A stretch of DNA of 51,605 bases, from the NCBI GenBank assembly GCA_946494345.1, contig CAMMBX010000001.1, positions 1 through 51,605 of the forward strand, read 5' to 3'. The notes under the pieces are model-generated. The model made no database searches. It was not told the DNA's origin and saw only the letters and a list, made by a program, of their open reading frames with translations. Below, one piece after another: positions 16,280 through 23,806 of the stretch; position 1 is the first letter of the stretch, and every line of letters begins with the position of its first letter. The DNA comes from an uncultured Mycoplasmatota bacterium. GTDB lineage: Bacteria; Bacillota_I; Bacilli_A; RF39; UBA660. Both the position numbers and the translations under genes were made by a program.

Positions 16280-16891
16280 ATGGAAAACAATAGTTCTAAA
16301 GAAGTATTATTATCTATACTTGGAGTAGTTGTGTTGGTAATAGTGGTTATAGGTGTATCTTTTGCAGTGTTTTCATATAGTGAGACTGGCACTACAACTA
16401 ATACTGTTACTACGGGTACTATTACAATGGGTTATAGTGAACCTACTAATGGTATTAATTTAGTAGATGCTTTACCTATAACTGATGAACAAGGAGAAAG
16501 TTTAACTGGTAATAATAATGTTTTTGATTTTACTGTAGATGCTACTATTAATGGTTCGGGGGAAACAACTATTAATTATGCTATTACGGCAATTAAAGAA
16601 AGTACTAATGTTCCAGATTCTGCTATAAAATTATATTTGACAAATATGGATGGTAATGCTGATAGTGAAATTTTGCCACCTACGAAAATTTCTGATTTGC
16701 CTACTACTAGCGGTTCTGAATTATCACTTGCTCCTAGTGGTGAGTTAAAACTTTTAACTGGAACATTTACTAGTTCAGATTCTCATAAATATCGTTTAAG
16801 AATGTGGGTAGCTGATGATTATACAGGATTAGATAATGGTGGTACCTATTCTTTAAAAGTAAATGTTTATGGTGCAGCTCCTGCTCAATAA
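16280..16891 (+). CDS. TasA/CalY-like secreted fibre subunit, paralogue 2
   Basis: This 203-residue paralogue of the preceding gene has the matching signal region (SKEVLLSILGVVVLVIVVIG), a cut site after GVSFA, TTGTITMGYSEPTNGI at about 44-59, the FDFTVDATINGSGETTINYA core, and YRLRMWV at 171-177. Its C-terminus (KVNVYGAAPAQ) resembles that of paralogue 1 (RVNVYGQAAAQ). Similarity to paralogue 1 is visible along the whole length, so the pair arose by tandem duplication. TAGGAGG is 6 nt before the ATG. It has its own promoter and terminator. The mature form would be about 174 residues. Confidence 0.8.
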   Translation: MENNSSKEVLLSILGVVVLVIVVIGVSFAVFSYSETGTTTNTVTTGTITMGYSEPTNGINLVDALPITDEQGESLTGNNNVFDFTVDATINGSGETTINYAITAIKESTNVPDSAIKLYLTNMDGNADSEILPPTKISDLPTTSGSELSLAPSGELKLLTGTFTSSDSHKYRLRMWVADDYTGLDNGGTYSLKVNVYGAAPAQ

Positions 16892-16894
16892 TAT

Positions 16895-16921
16895 GTGTCT
16901 ATAAGACACTTTTTCTTTTTT
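16895..16921 (+). terminator. Intrinsic terminator of TasA-like gene 2
   Basis: GTGTC (16895-16899) pairs with GACAC (16905-16909) around a TATAA loop, followed by TTTTTCTTTTTT. Confidence 0.8.
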
Positions 16922-16935
16922 AAAATTTATCTTTC

Positions 16936-16964
16936 TTGCTTATATTATATATTTATGTTATATT
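16936..16964 (+). promoter_or_regulatory. Promoter of TasA-like gene 3
   Basis: TTGCTT (16936-16941), 17 bp, TATATT (16959-16964) with a TGT extended -10. Confidence 0.6.
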
Positions 16965-16991
16965 TTTATTATAGATAAGGAGATATTTATT

Positions 16992-17597
16992 ATGAGTGAA
17001 GAAAAGAATAAATCTAGATCTTTATTATTGATGATTATAGGTATTATTTTATTATTAATTGCGGTTTTTGCAGTAAGTTATGCGGCATTTTATTATTCTA
17101 AAGTAGGAGATAAAATAAATAGAGTTTCTACGGGTACTATTACAATGAGTTATAGTGAGAATACTAATGGAATTAGTTTAGTTAATGTTTCACCAATGAC
17201 TGATGAAGTAGGCATGTCTTTAAATGATGCAAATCAATATTTTGATTTTACTGTTAGTGCCTCTATGAGTGGTTCTACAACCGTTGACTATGTCATTGCG
17301 GCTTCTAAAGATAATAATACAACTTTAGATGATTCTTTTGTTAAAGTTTATCTTACTAGTATAGATAATGGTAATGAGACAGAAGTATTAGCACCTACAA
17401 AAATTTCTAGTTTACAATCTTCTAATAATATTTCTTATGTTCCTGATAACCAATATGTGCTTTTAGATAGTAAATTTAATGAGACTGATTCTCGTAATTA
17501 TCGTTTAAGAATGTGGGTAGCTGATGATTTTGATCTTTCTAGTGTAAGTTATAGATATACATTAAGAGTAAATGTATATGGTAATGTAAGTGTTTAA
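16992..17597 (+). CDS. TasA/CalY-like secreted fibre subunit, paralogue 3
   Basis: This 201-residue paralogue has a slightly longer cytoplasmic start (MSEEKNKSRS), then a hydrophobic signal ending FAVSYA before AFYYSK (cut near residue 31). STGTITMSYSENTNGI follows, then FDFTVSASMSG, and YRLRMWV at 170-176. The C-terminus YTLRVNVYGNVSV lacks the Ala-Gln ending of paralogues 1 and 2, so it may occupy a different place in a fibre (inference). AAGGAG is 7 nt before the ATG. Flanking promoter and terminator make it an independent unit. Confidence 0.8.
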   Translation: MSEEKNKSRSLLLMIIGIILLLIAVFAVSYAAFYYSKVGDKINRVSTGTITMSYSENTNGISLVNVSPMTDEVGMSLNDANQYFDFTVSASMSGSTTVDYVIAASKDNNTTLDDSFVKVYLTSIDNGNETEVLAPTKISSLQSSNNISYVPDNQYVLLDSKFNETDSRNYRLRMWVADDFDLSSVSYRYTLRVNVYGNVSV

Positions 17598-17626
17598 GTG
17601 TGAGTTTTCTCTACACTTTTTCTTTA
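17596..17626 (+). terminator. Intrinsic terminator of TasA-like gene 3
   Basis: AAGTGTGAG (17596-17604) pairs with CTC-T-ACACTT (one bulged T) around a TTTT loop, followed by TTTTCTTT. It overlaps the stop codon. Confidence 0.75.
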
Positions 17627-17628
17627 CC

Positions 17629-17657
17629 TTGAAAAGTTAGTGTGATACAATTATCTT
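17629..17657 (+). promoter_or_regulatory. Promoter of TasA-like gene 4
   Basis: TTGAAA (17629-17634), 17 bp, TATCTT (17652-17657). The -10 is weaker than in the three preceding promoters. Confidence 0.5.
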
Positions 17658-17676
17658 ATGATAGAGGGTGTTAATT

Positions 17677-18312
17677 ATGGATAATCAAAATTATAGTGAA
17701 GAAACATTAAAGAAAGAGCGTAATAATAAAATTTTCGTTATTGCTATTGCACTTTTAATATTTATTGTTATGGTTATTGGTGTTTCTATGGCTGCTTTTA
17801 CTTATACTAAAGAGGATAATAATGTAAATACTATAAGTACTGGTAATATTTATTTGAACTATACTGAAGGAGTAAATGGTATTAATATTACTAATGCTTA
17901 TCCAATGACTGATGATGTAGGAAAAACTTTAACTAATGAGGATCAATACTTTGATTTTTCTATTGATTCTGTCATAAGTGGTGATGTTGTCGCTAGCTAT
18001 GAAATTTCAGCAGAAAAGGAGAGTTCCTCTACTCTTAATAATGATGATGTTAAATTATATTTAGAAAAGCAAGTTGATAATTCTTATGAAGAAGTAATGG
18101 CTCCTAAAAATTTTACACCTCTTAAAGAAAGTACTGATTTAGGTACTATGGCTGGTACTATGTTACTTGATAGCGGTTCACTTTCTAAAAATACAACGGT
18201 TAATTATCGTTTAAGAATGTGGGTAGATGCTGATACAGTTATTGATAATTTAGAAAAAAGTTTTGGTGTTAGAGTATCAGTTAAAGCCAAAGTAGACTTA
18301 AAAGAAGATTAA
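17677..18312 (+). CDS. TasA/CalY-like secreted fibre subunit, paralogue 4
   Basis: This 211-residue paralogue is the most divergent of the four tandem copies. It has a longer charged start (DNQNYSEETLKKERNNK), a hydrophobic segment (residues 19-38) ending VIGVSMA before AFTYTK, STGNIYLNYTEGVNGI (54-69), FDFSIDSVISG, and YRLRMWV at 177-183. The C-terminus is charged (KAKVDLKED) rather than ending NVYG. ATG 17677 is chosen because AGAGGG (17663-17668) is 8 nt upstream. It is the last copy before the sipW operon, and read-through into sipW is possible because the terminator between them is weak. Confidence 0.78.
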   Translation: MDNQNYSEETLKKERNNKIFVIAIALLIFIVMVIGVSMAAFTYTKEDNNVNTISTGNIYLNYTEGVNGINITNAYPMTDDVGKTLTNEDQYFDFSIDSVISGDVVASYEISAEKESSSTLNNDDVKLYLEKQVDNSYEEVMAPKNFTPLKESTDLGTMAGTMLLDSGSLSKNTTVNYRLRMWVDADTVIDNLEKSFGVRVSVKAKVDLKED

Positions 18313-18325
18313 TTTCTTTTTCGTG
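18300..18325 (+). terminator. Weak terminator-like hairpin between TasA-like gene 4 and sipW
   Basis: AAAAGAA (18300-18306) can pair with TTCTTTT (18314-18320), followed by a few T. The stem has only one G-C pair, so some transcripts may continue into sipW. Confidence 0.4.
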
Positions 18326-18369
18326 CTTTTTTCTTTTGACTATTATGGGAATATTAAGTGGGTGATAAC

Positions 18370-19065
18370 TTGAAAAGTATATTAAATAAAGAATGGGTAA
18401 TTACTTTAAGAAAAGTATTTCATTTTATTGCAACAGTATTGATGTATTCTATTTGTTTAATAATGATTATAGTTTTCTTAGCTTTTTTAATTAATTTTAT
18501 TGATAAACAATATAATTTAAGCTCTGGTAAAAATAAAAAAGATTTATTTGGAGCGTATACTATAGTTAGTCCGTCTATGGTTCCTTCTATTAATGTTTTA
18601 GATGTAGTTGTTACAATGAGAGTTAATAGTCCAGAAGATATTAAAAAAGGTGATATTGTAACATTTAATTCTACTGATTATAGATATTCTGGTATAGTTG
18701 TTACTCATAGAATAGTAGATATAGAAAAAACAAGTAGTGGTGAGTATTTATTTACTACTAAGGGTGATAATAATAATACTCAGGATTCTTCAAGAATTAG
18801 TTTTGATGAAATATATGGAAGAGTGTTATTTAGGATACCTAAAATTGGTTATATTCAATATTATCTTAGTTCTATTTTAGGTTGGGTTACTATTATTATT
18901 GCTCCTGCTGTTATGATTATTGGTTATGATATATATAAATTAATTAAGACATTAAAGTCTTCTGAAAAAAATAAAGATGATAAGAAACAGATTGATGAAG
19001 ATATAAAAGAAAAAGAAAATAAAAAAGTTCAAAAGAAGAAAAAAGAAGGAAGGTTTAGAAGATGA
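18370..19065 (+). CDS. sipW: SipW-type signal peptidase I
   Basis: SipW is the ER-type signal peptidase that in Bacillus processes TasA and TapA. The protein (231 residues from the TTG) has an N-terminal membrane segment (17-43), the catalytic-serine motif in IVSPSMVPS (Ser69), THRIVD with His113 in place of the Lys of ordinary bacterial SPase I, TKGDNNN with a conserved Asp, a second membrane helix (172-192), and a long basic cytoplasmic tail (KEKENKKVQKKKKEGRFRR). TTG 18370 is favoured because GGGTGAT is 4 nt upstream; GTG 18358 is the alternative. It overlaps the next gene by 4 nt. Its natural substrates are probably the four upstream proteins. Confidence 0.9.
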   Translation: MKSILNKEWVITLRKVFHFIATVLMYSICLIMIIVFLAFLINFIDKQYNLSSGKNKKDLFGAYTIVSPSMVPSINVLDVVVTMRVNSPEDIKKGDIVTFNSTDYRYSGIVVTHRIVDIEKTSSGEYLFTTKGDNNNTQDSSRISFDEIYGRVLFRIPKIGYIQYYLSSILGWVTIIIAPAVMIIGYDIYKLIKTLKSSEKNKDDKKQIDEDIKEKENKKVQKKKKEGRFRR

Positions 19066-19610
19066 AAAAGTTTATTTTATTGGTTTTAGCAGGAATTGCC
19101 TTATTTGCATTTATTTTTGCTACTTCGGTTTTATGGTATAGGTTTTTCTATAGTACCACTACTGATGATGGCACTTTAGGTGTTAGTTCTATTACAGTTC
19201 GTTTAGATGATGATAATAACGTTATTGATGAAAGTGGTTTAATACCTTTAGATGATAATACTGCTATTAATCTAACTCCTTATGAGTTTAGTGTTCAAAA
19301 TGATAGTGATGCTTCAACTACATATAATGTTTTGTTAGAAGATGGTATTATCAGTGATGATGCTACTTATAGTAGTAAAGAGTTACTTTCTAGAAACCAG
19401 TTAAGATATCAACTATCTTTAAATGGAAAAGTTATTAAAAGTGGAGAGTTATCAACAATTAAAAATAATATTTTAGATACAAGAAATATTAATTCTGGTC
19501 AGATTAATAATTATCAACTACGAATTTATGTGTCAGAGGATGCACAAGATACGGATTGGCAAAATAAATATTACCATTTTAATATTAATGTTCAAACGGA
19601 GGAAAACTAA
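19062..19610 (+). CDS. Divergent TasA-like or anchor protein
   Basis: This 182-residue protein has an N-terminal hydrophobic segment (residues 4-22) ending in ATSVLWYRFFYSTTTDDG, so it lacks the small-residue SipW cut site of the upstream paralogues and may stay membrane-anchored. The rest resembles the TasA-like fold: GVSSITVRLDDD, DNTAINLTPYEFSVQND, and YQLRIYVSED at about 148-157 aligning with the YRLRMWV strand, then FNINVQTEEN. The ATGA overlap with sipW shows coupling. By analogy with tapA-sipW-tasA it could be a minor or anchoring subunit (inference). Confidence 0.65.
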   Translation: MKKFILLVLAGIALFAFIFATSVLWYRFFYSTTTDDGTLGVSSITVRLDDDNNVIDESGLIPLDDNTAINLTPYEFSVQNDSDASTTYNVLLEDGIISDDATYSSKELLSRNQLRYQLSLNGKVIKSGELSTIKNNILDTRNINSGQINNYQLRIYVSEDAQDTDWQNKYYHFNINVQTEEN

Positions 19611-20299
19611 TGAAGAAAGTATTATTTGAATATATAAATATGTTTGCTTATACAATAACTGGTCTTATTTTTGGACTTTCCTTCTTTTTGCTCTTTATAA
19701 ATTTTTATCATATGCAGGAGTTAAACGAGACTGTTGATCTTAAATCTTACAATGAGACTAATAAAGCAAGTGTACAGAGTAAGGTTGAGACTATTAGAAA
19801 TAATATAAATGTATATAATCAATCTACTTACGGAGGATCTTTAAATGTTTATGGTCTTAATAATGCTAAGTCAAAATTAGAGCAATGCCTTAATGTTATT
19901 GAAAGTGATGAGATGATGAAATATTTTGAATTAGATAATGTTGGTATTGAGGACAGTTATAATTTTGTTATTGATTTTAAGAATAATATATTAAATGAAT
20001 GTTTAGTGATGCAAATTAAATCTATGTTTAATACGGATACTATATCATTACTTCCTAATTTTAATTTAGTTAAATCATATGTTGATATTGATGTTGACAA
20101 TTTATTAGATTCTATTGGTTATGTTCAAAATAATATAGAAAATTCTGATCATTATTACTTTAGTACTGATACTAACAAGAATAATTTTTTCGATTTAACC
20201 GAGGATAGTTATTCTTATGTTATGAATGATTATCAGAGTGCATTAGATTTACTTGTAGAAATTTCAGAATGGTATAGAAGCATTGTAATAGGAGGTTAA
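19610..20299 (+). CDS. Unknown single-pass membrane protein in the sipW operon
   Basis: I do not recognise a family. The 229-residue protein has one N-terminal membrane helix (about 11-31, MFAYTITGLIFGLSFFLLFI) and an extracellular, mostly helical region with many Asn/Asp and two internal cysteines (in LEQCLN and LNECLV). A segment YNQSTYGGSLNVYGLNNAKS lies near 69-88. The start overlaps the previous stop by one base and the stop is one base before the next gene, so it is part of the sipW operon. Its position suggests a role in anchoring or assembling the secreted subunits (inference). Confidence 0.6.
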   Translation: MKKVLFEYINMFAYTITGLIFGLSFFLLFINFYHMQELNETVDLKSYNETNKASVQSKVETIRNNINVYNQSTYGGSLNVYGLNNAKSKLEQCLNVIESDEMMKYFELDNVGIEDSYNFVIDFKNNILNECLVMQIKSMFNTDTISLLPNFNLVKSYVDIDVDNLLDSIGYVQNNIENSDHYYFSTDTNKNNFFDLTEDSYSYVMNDYQSALDLLVEISEWYRSIVIGG

Positions 20300-20300
20300 G

Positions 20301-20747
20301 ATGAAAAAAATATTTAATATGTTGTTTTATGTCCTTAAATTTATATTATTAATTGCTGCTTTTGGTTTAACATTGTTTGTTTTGATAAGAATGAATATAA
20401 GATTAGAAAAAAATATGGCTAGTATTATACAAGAATTAATTCCTTTTGCTATTTTATTACTTTTATTTATTGTTAATTTAATATTTAAGCAGGATGGTGT
20501 TAATAAAAATCTTTTTTATAATCTAACTAGTTGTTTAGTTTTTGTTACTATTGTTCTTGTTGCTCTTAGAGCAATTTTAGATACAAATATGGTTTTAAAT
20601 GGTAAATATGGCTATGGAATTGATTTTAATTTCTTTGCTAATTTTGTAGCTTATATTAAAATTATGTTATATGGATTATCTATTGCTAATATTTTATTTA
20701 TGATTAGGGAAAGAAAAAGAACTATTGAAAAGTCTAAAGAAGCTTAG
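20301..20747 (+). CDS. Unknown four-helix membrane protein in the sipW operon
   Basis: I do not recognise a family. The 148-residue protein is almost entirely hydrophobic, with four predicted transmembrane helices at about 5-28, 43-60, 71-90 and 113-132, and a basic C-terminus (RERKRTIEKSKEA). AGGAGG is 7 nt before the ATG, inside the end of the preceding gene. It ends the sipW operon at a strong terminator. A membrane partner for the surface proteins is the simplest inference. Confidence 0.6.
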   Translation: MKKIFNMLFYVLKFILLIAAFGLTLFVLIRMNIRLEKNMASIIQELIPFAILLLLFIVNLIFKQDGVNKNLFYNLTSCLVFVTIVLVALRAILDTNMVLNGKYGYGIDFNFFANFVAYIKIMLYGLSIANILFMIRERKRTIEKSKEA

Positions 20748-20760
20748 GCTTTTTTCTTTT
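20728..20760 (+). terminator. Intrinsic terminator of the sipW operon
   Basis: AAAGTCTAA (20729-20737) pairs with TTAGGCTTT (20744-20752) with one G-U pair, followed by TTTTC. It overlaps the stop of the four-helix membrane protein. Confidence 0.8.
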
Positions 20761-20768
20761 TGTAATTC

Positions 20769-20797
20769 TTGACCGTTAAATATTCTAATGATAAAAT
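20769..20797 (+). promoter_or_regulatory. Promoter of rsmA
   Basis: TTGACC (20769-20774), 17 bp, TAAAAT (20792-20797), 40 nt before the rsmA start. Confidence 0.7.
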
Positions 20798-20836
20798 GTA
20801 GTCATTAATTTCTATAAAAAATGTGGGAGTGGTTTA

Positions 20837-21640
20837 ATGAGTGAATTTAGATTTAAAAAAAAGTATGGACAGAATTTTTTACAAAATAAAAACATTATTG
20901 ATAAGATAGCAAATACGGCAGAAGTTAAACCTAATTCTTTAATTATTGAAGTTGGTCCTGGAAGTGGAAACTTGACAGTTTCTTTAGCATCTTTATATAA
21001 AAATAGTAATGTTTTGGCTTATGAGGTTGATAATAGTTTAGAAGATGTTTTAGCCAGTAGACTTAAAGATTATGATAATGTAAAAATATTATTTATTGAT
21101 TTCCTTAAAGCAGATATTGTTAGTGATGTAGAAGAATATTCATATGAGAATTTATATTTTGTTAGTAATGTTCCTTACTATATAACGACTCCTATACTTT
21201 TTAAATTAATAAGTAGCAATTTAGGCTTTGAAAAAATAGTTATGATGGTTCAAAAAGAAGTTGGCGATAGATTTTGTAGTAAGGTATCTAGTAAAGATTA
21301 TGGAGCTCTTACTGTTATTCTTAATTATTTCTTTGATGTGAGAAAAGAATTTGTGGTTGATAGAAATCAATTTTATCCTCGTCCTAATGTTGATAGTGTT
21401 GTTGTTTCTTTCTCTAAAAGAGATGATAAAGAAGATTTAATTAATAGAGATTTTTTTATTCAGTTAGTTCATGATAGTTTTCAGTTTAAAAGAAAAACTT
21501 TGCGTAATAATTTAAAGAAATATAATTTATCTATTATTGAGAATGTTCTTAATAAATATGGATTTGACTTAAGTGTTAGAGCTGAAGCTTTAAATTATAA
21601 GATATTTGTTGATATGGCTAATGCTTTAATAAAATCATAA
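20837..21640 (+). CDS. rsmA: 16S rRNA (adenine-1518/1519-N6)-dimethyltransferase
   Basis: RsmA (KsgA) dimethylates two adjacent adenines near the 3' end of 16S rRNA and acts as a late 30S assembly check. The 267-residue protein has the KKYGQNFLQNKNIIDKI start, SAM motif IIEVGPGSGNLTVSL, NVPYYITTPILF (the NxPY-type catalytic motif), and FYPRPNVDSVVVSF. It has its own promoter after the sipW operon terminator. rsmA-yabG-veg is the Bacillus order; rnmV, normally just upstream, is missing. Confidence 0.97.
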   Translation: MSEFRFKKKYGQNFLQNKNIIDKIANTAEVKPNSLIIEVGPGSGNLTVSLASLYKNSNVLAYEVDNSLEDVLASRLKDYDNVKILFIDFLKADIVSDVEEYSYENLYFVSNVPYYITTPILFKLISSNLGFEKIVMMVQKEVGDRFCSKVSSKDYGALTVILNYFFDVRKEFVVDRNQFYPRPNVDSVVVSFSKRDDKEDLINRDFFIQLVHDSFQFKRKTLRNNLKKYNLSIIENVLNKYGFDLSVRAEALNYKIFVDMANALIKS

Positions 21641-21679
21641 TTATTATTTTATAAACATATAATTCAATGGGTGAATTTT

Positions 21680-22468
21680 ATGTTTAAAGGTTTTAAAATA
21701 GGTGATGTTGTAACAAGAAATTCATATAATAATGACATTGTATTTGTAATAGTGGATATTAAAGATGACATTGCTTACTTAAAAGGTATTGATGTTAGAC
21801 TTTATGCTGATAGTAATTTAGATGATTTACAGCTGGCTTCTGTTAATGAGGATTATAGTAAAGATAGAAGTGATGCTGCTAAGATTAAAGATATGTTGAA
21901 TTTAGATCGAAATGAATATTTTTATTTGCCAGGGAAGATCTTACATATAGACGGGGATAAAGATTATTTAAAAAGATGTATAGACTTTTATAAAGACATG
22001 CATCTTGAAGCTTATGGTGTTAATTTAGATGAGGAGGATTTTCCTAAAGAAATTATTTCTTGTTTAGAGGAATATAAACCTGATATTTTAGTTATTACAG
22101 GTCATGATTCTTTTAAAAAGAATAAGGATAAAAATGAATTATCTAATTATCAAAACTCTACTAACTTTGTTAAGGCAACTTTGAAAGCAAGAGAATATGA
22201 AAGAAATCAAGATAAACTTATTATTATTGCTGGAGCGTGTCAATCTTTTTATGAGGATTTAATTAAGGCAGGAGCTAACTTTGCTTCTAGTCCTAAGAGA
22301 ATTAATATTCATGCACTTGATCCTGCTATTATTGCTAGTACTATTGCCTTATCTCCTAAAAATAAAGAAATAGATTTAATTTCCCTTCTTTCAAAGACTC
22401 ATTATGGTAGTGATGGAATTGGGGGTATTATTACTAATGGTGTTATGTATGTGGGGTATCCTAGATGA
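21680..22468 (+). CDS. yabG: Sporulation-specific protease YabG
   Basis: YabG is the peptidase (family U57) that processes spore-coat proteins late in sporulation. The 262-residue protein begins MFKGFKIGDVVTRNSYNNDI and contains the family segments GKILHIDGD, ILVITGHDSF, IIIAGACQSFYEDL, ANFASSPKRINIHALDP and THYGSDGIGGIITNGVMYVG. ATG 21680 is used because GGGTGA (21669-21674) precedes it by 5 nt. It overlaps veg by 4 nt. Its presence argues that this lineage retains spore-coat maturation. Confidence 0.93.
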   Translation: MFKGFKIGDVVTRNSYNNDIVFVIVDIKDDIAYLKGIDVRLYADSNLDDLQLASVNEDYSKDRSDAAKIKDMLNLDRNEYFYLPGKILHIDGDKDYLKRCIDFYKDMHLEAYGVNLDEEDFPKEIISCLEEYKPDILVITGHDSFKKNKDKNELSNYQNSTNFVKATLKAREYERNQDKLIIIAGACQSFYEDLIKAGANFASSPKRINIHALDPAIIASTIALSPKNKEIDLISLLSKTHYGSDGIGGIITNGVMYVGYPR

Positions 22469-22680
22469 ATATAGATACAGTTAGGAATGAGGTAAAATCA
22501 CAAGAGGGGAAAGTTCTTCATTTTAAATTTAATGGTAGTAGAAACCAAATTGTTGAATTTGATGGAAAAATTGTAGAAACTTATTCTGCTATATTTGTTG
22601 TTAAGCTTTTAAAAGATAATAATATTAAGTCTTTTTCTTATAATGATTTAATAACTTCTAGTTTAGAAATATCGAAGTAA
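22465..22680 (+). CDS. veg: Veg family protein
   Basis: Veg is a small conserved Firmicutes protein reported to stimulate biofilm formation in Bacillus by acting on SinR. The 71-residue protein has the family pattern EGKVLHFKFNGSRNQIVEFDG followed by KIVETYSAIFVVKLL, which parallels the GKRLTLKANGGRRKT and LAETYPSVFVI segments of Bacillus Veg. ATGA overlap with yabG means co-translation; in Bacillus veg follows yabG. If the SinR link holds here it would connect with the nearby TasA-like genes, but that is inference. Confidence 0.88.
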   Translation: MNIDTVRNEVKSQEGKVLHFKFNGSRNQIVEFDGKIVETYSAIFVVKLLKDNNIKSFSYNDLITSSLEISK

Positions 22681-22719
22681 GATTTTAGTAAAGTTGTTGA
22701 CAATGTTTAAAAAATACTA

Positions 22720-22748
22720 TTGCAAAAGTTTGTTAACTGGTATAGAAT
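22720..22748 (+). promoter_or_regulatory. Probable promoter of spoVG
   Basis: TTGCAA (22720-22725), 17 bp, TAGAAT (22743-22748), 34 nt before the spoVG start. No sigma-H-type AGGATTT element was seen at the expected spacing. Confidence 0.5.
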
Positions 22749-22781
22749 TGAGTTATAAGACTTAGTGTTAGGAGGTTACAT

Positions 22782-23063
22782 ATGAAAATTACATCTGTAA
22801 ATGTACGTAAGATTGAAAAAGAAGGAAGTCGCATGAAAGGAATTGCATCTGTTTTACTTGATGATTCTTTTGCAGTTCATGATATTAGAATCATCGAAGG
22901 AGATAATGGCCTTTTTATTGCTATGCCTAGTAGAAAGACACAAGCTGGTGGTTATCGTGATATTGCTCATCCTATTAATCCAGAAGTTAGAGCAATGTTT
23001 CAAGATAAGATTATTGAAGCTTATAATAACATTAAAGATGAAGATACTAATAAAGAAGATTAA
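22782..23063 (+). CDS. spoVG: SpoVG regulator
   Basis: SpoVG is a small nucleic-acid-binding regulator that affects septation, sporulation and capsule or virulence genes in Firmicutes. The 93-residue protein shows the full family sequence: MKITSVNVRKIEKEGSRMKG, ASVLLDDSFAVHDIRIIEG, FIAMPSRKTQAGGYRDIAHP and INPEVRAMFQDKIIEAY. Its acidic tail (DEDTNKED) is typical. TAGGAGG is 7 nt before the ATG. It has its own promoter, and its terminator overlaps the stop. Confidence 0.97.
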   Translation: MKITSVNVRKIEKEGSRMKGIASVLLDDSFAVHDIRIIEGDNGLFIAMPSRKTQAGGYRDIAHPINPEVRAMFQDKIIEAYNNIKDEDTNKED

Positions 23064-23076
23064 TTCTTCTTTTTTT
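23052..23076 (+). terminator. Intrinsic terminator of spoVG
   Basis: AAAGAAGA (23052-23059) pairs with TCTTCTTT (23065-23072), followed by T residues; it covers the stop codon. Confidence 0.8.
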
Positions 23077-23119
23077 CATATTTTATTTTTCTTTTGCATA
23101 TCTTTTATTAGGTGATGAT

Positions 23120-23419
23120 ATGGAAACAAAAGAGGCAATTATTAATAATTATAATCATAGTATTACTATTACAGAAAGAAAAAATTTACTTATTACAGGA
23201 GTGAAAAAAATAGAGAACTTTGATAGTGAGGAGTTTTTATTAGAAACAGTGATGGGGTTCCTTGCTGTAAAGGGAGAAGATTTGGAGCTTGTTAAACTTG
23301 ATACATTAGCAGGTAATGTATCTATAAAAGGTCTTATTAAGGGCTTTTCTTATATGGATGATAATAATGGTAAAAAAGAAAAAGAGGGGGTTAGTGTCTT
23401 TAATAGATTATTTAAATGA
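23120..23419 (+). CDS. yabP: Sporulation protein YabP
   Basis: YabP is a spore-coat-associated protein of the YabP/YqfC family. The 99-residue protein has the family core NHSITITERKNLLITGVKKI, SEEFLLETVMGFLAVKGEDL, LDTLAGNVSIKGLIKGFSY. AGGTGATGAT precedes the ATG. It overlaps yabQ by 4 nt (ATGA), and the pair lies before divIC as in Bacillus, which supports the assignment despite the short length. Confidence 0.92.
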   Translation: METKEAIINNYNHSITITERKNLLITGVKKIENFDSEEFLLETVMGFLAVKGEDLELVKLDTLAGNVSIKGLIKGFSYMDDNNGKKEKEGVSVFNRLFK

Positions 23420-23739
23420 TGATATTAAAAGAACAAATAGTAGCGATTATATTTTCTTTTATTTATGGAGGTATTTTATCAGTATTATATAATTTTAATT
23501 ATAATATTCTCTTTAGTGAAAGAAAAATTATTAAAATTATTTTTAACATTATCTTTATTCTTGATTTGGTTTTAATTTATTTTCTTATAATGAGAAAAAT
23601 TAATAATGCTATTATTCATCCTTATTTTTATTTATTTATTGTAGTGGGTTTTTTTGTGTTTTTCAATTTTAGTAAGAGCTTAAGATCATTAATAAAAATT
23701 CCTAAATTAAAAAAAACTGACCAAAAGTGTAAAAAGTGA
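23416..23739 (+). CDS. yabQ: Spore cortex membrane protein YabQ
   Basis: YabQ is an integral membrane protein needed for spore cortex formation in Bacillus. The 107-residue protein has about four hydrophobic segments: 8-28 (VAIIFSFIYGGILSVLYNF), 38-58, 68-84, and a basic C-terminus ending KKTDQKCKK. It is shorter than the roughly 210-residue Bacillus YabQ and lacks that protein's C-terminal region. Identification rests on the QxxxxxxSFxYGxxL-type N-terminus and position between yabP and divIC. Confidence 0.78.
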   Translation: MMILKEQIVAIIFSFIYGGILSVLYNFNYNILFSERKIIKIIFNIIFILDLVLIYFLIMRKINNAIIHPYFYLFIVVGFFVFFNFSKSLRSLIKIPKLKKTDQKCKK

Positions 23740-23766
23740 CTAGTTAATATTGAACTAGTTTTTTTA
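23739..23766 (+). terminator. Intrinsic terminator of yabPQ
   Basis: ACTAGTT (23739-23745) pairs with AACTAGT (23753-23759), followed by TTTTTT. Confidence 0.85.
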
Positions 23767-23806
23767 TACTATTATAATATATTTTAGGAAAGTAGGTGAA
23801 AATTTA

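Noticed and set aside
21641..21680. Sigma-K promoter for yabG
   Set aside because: CATATAATT is only a partial match to the sigma-K -10 and no AC -35 fits the spacing.
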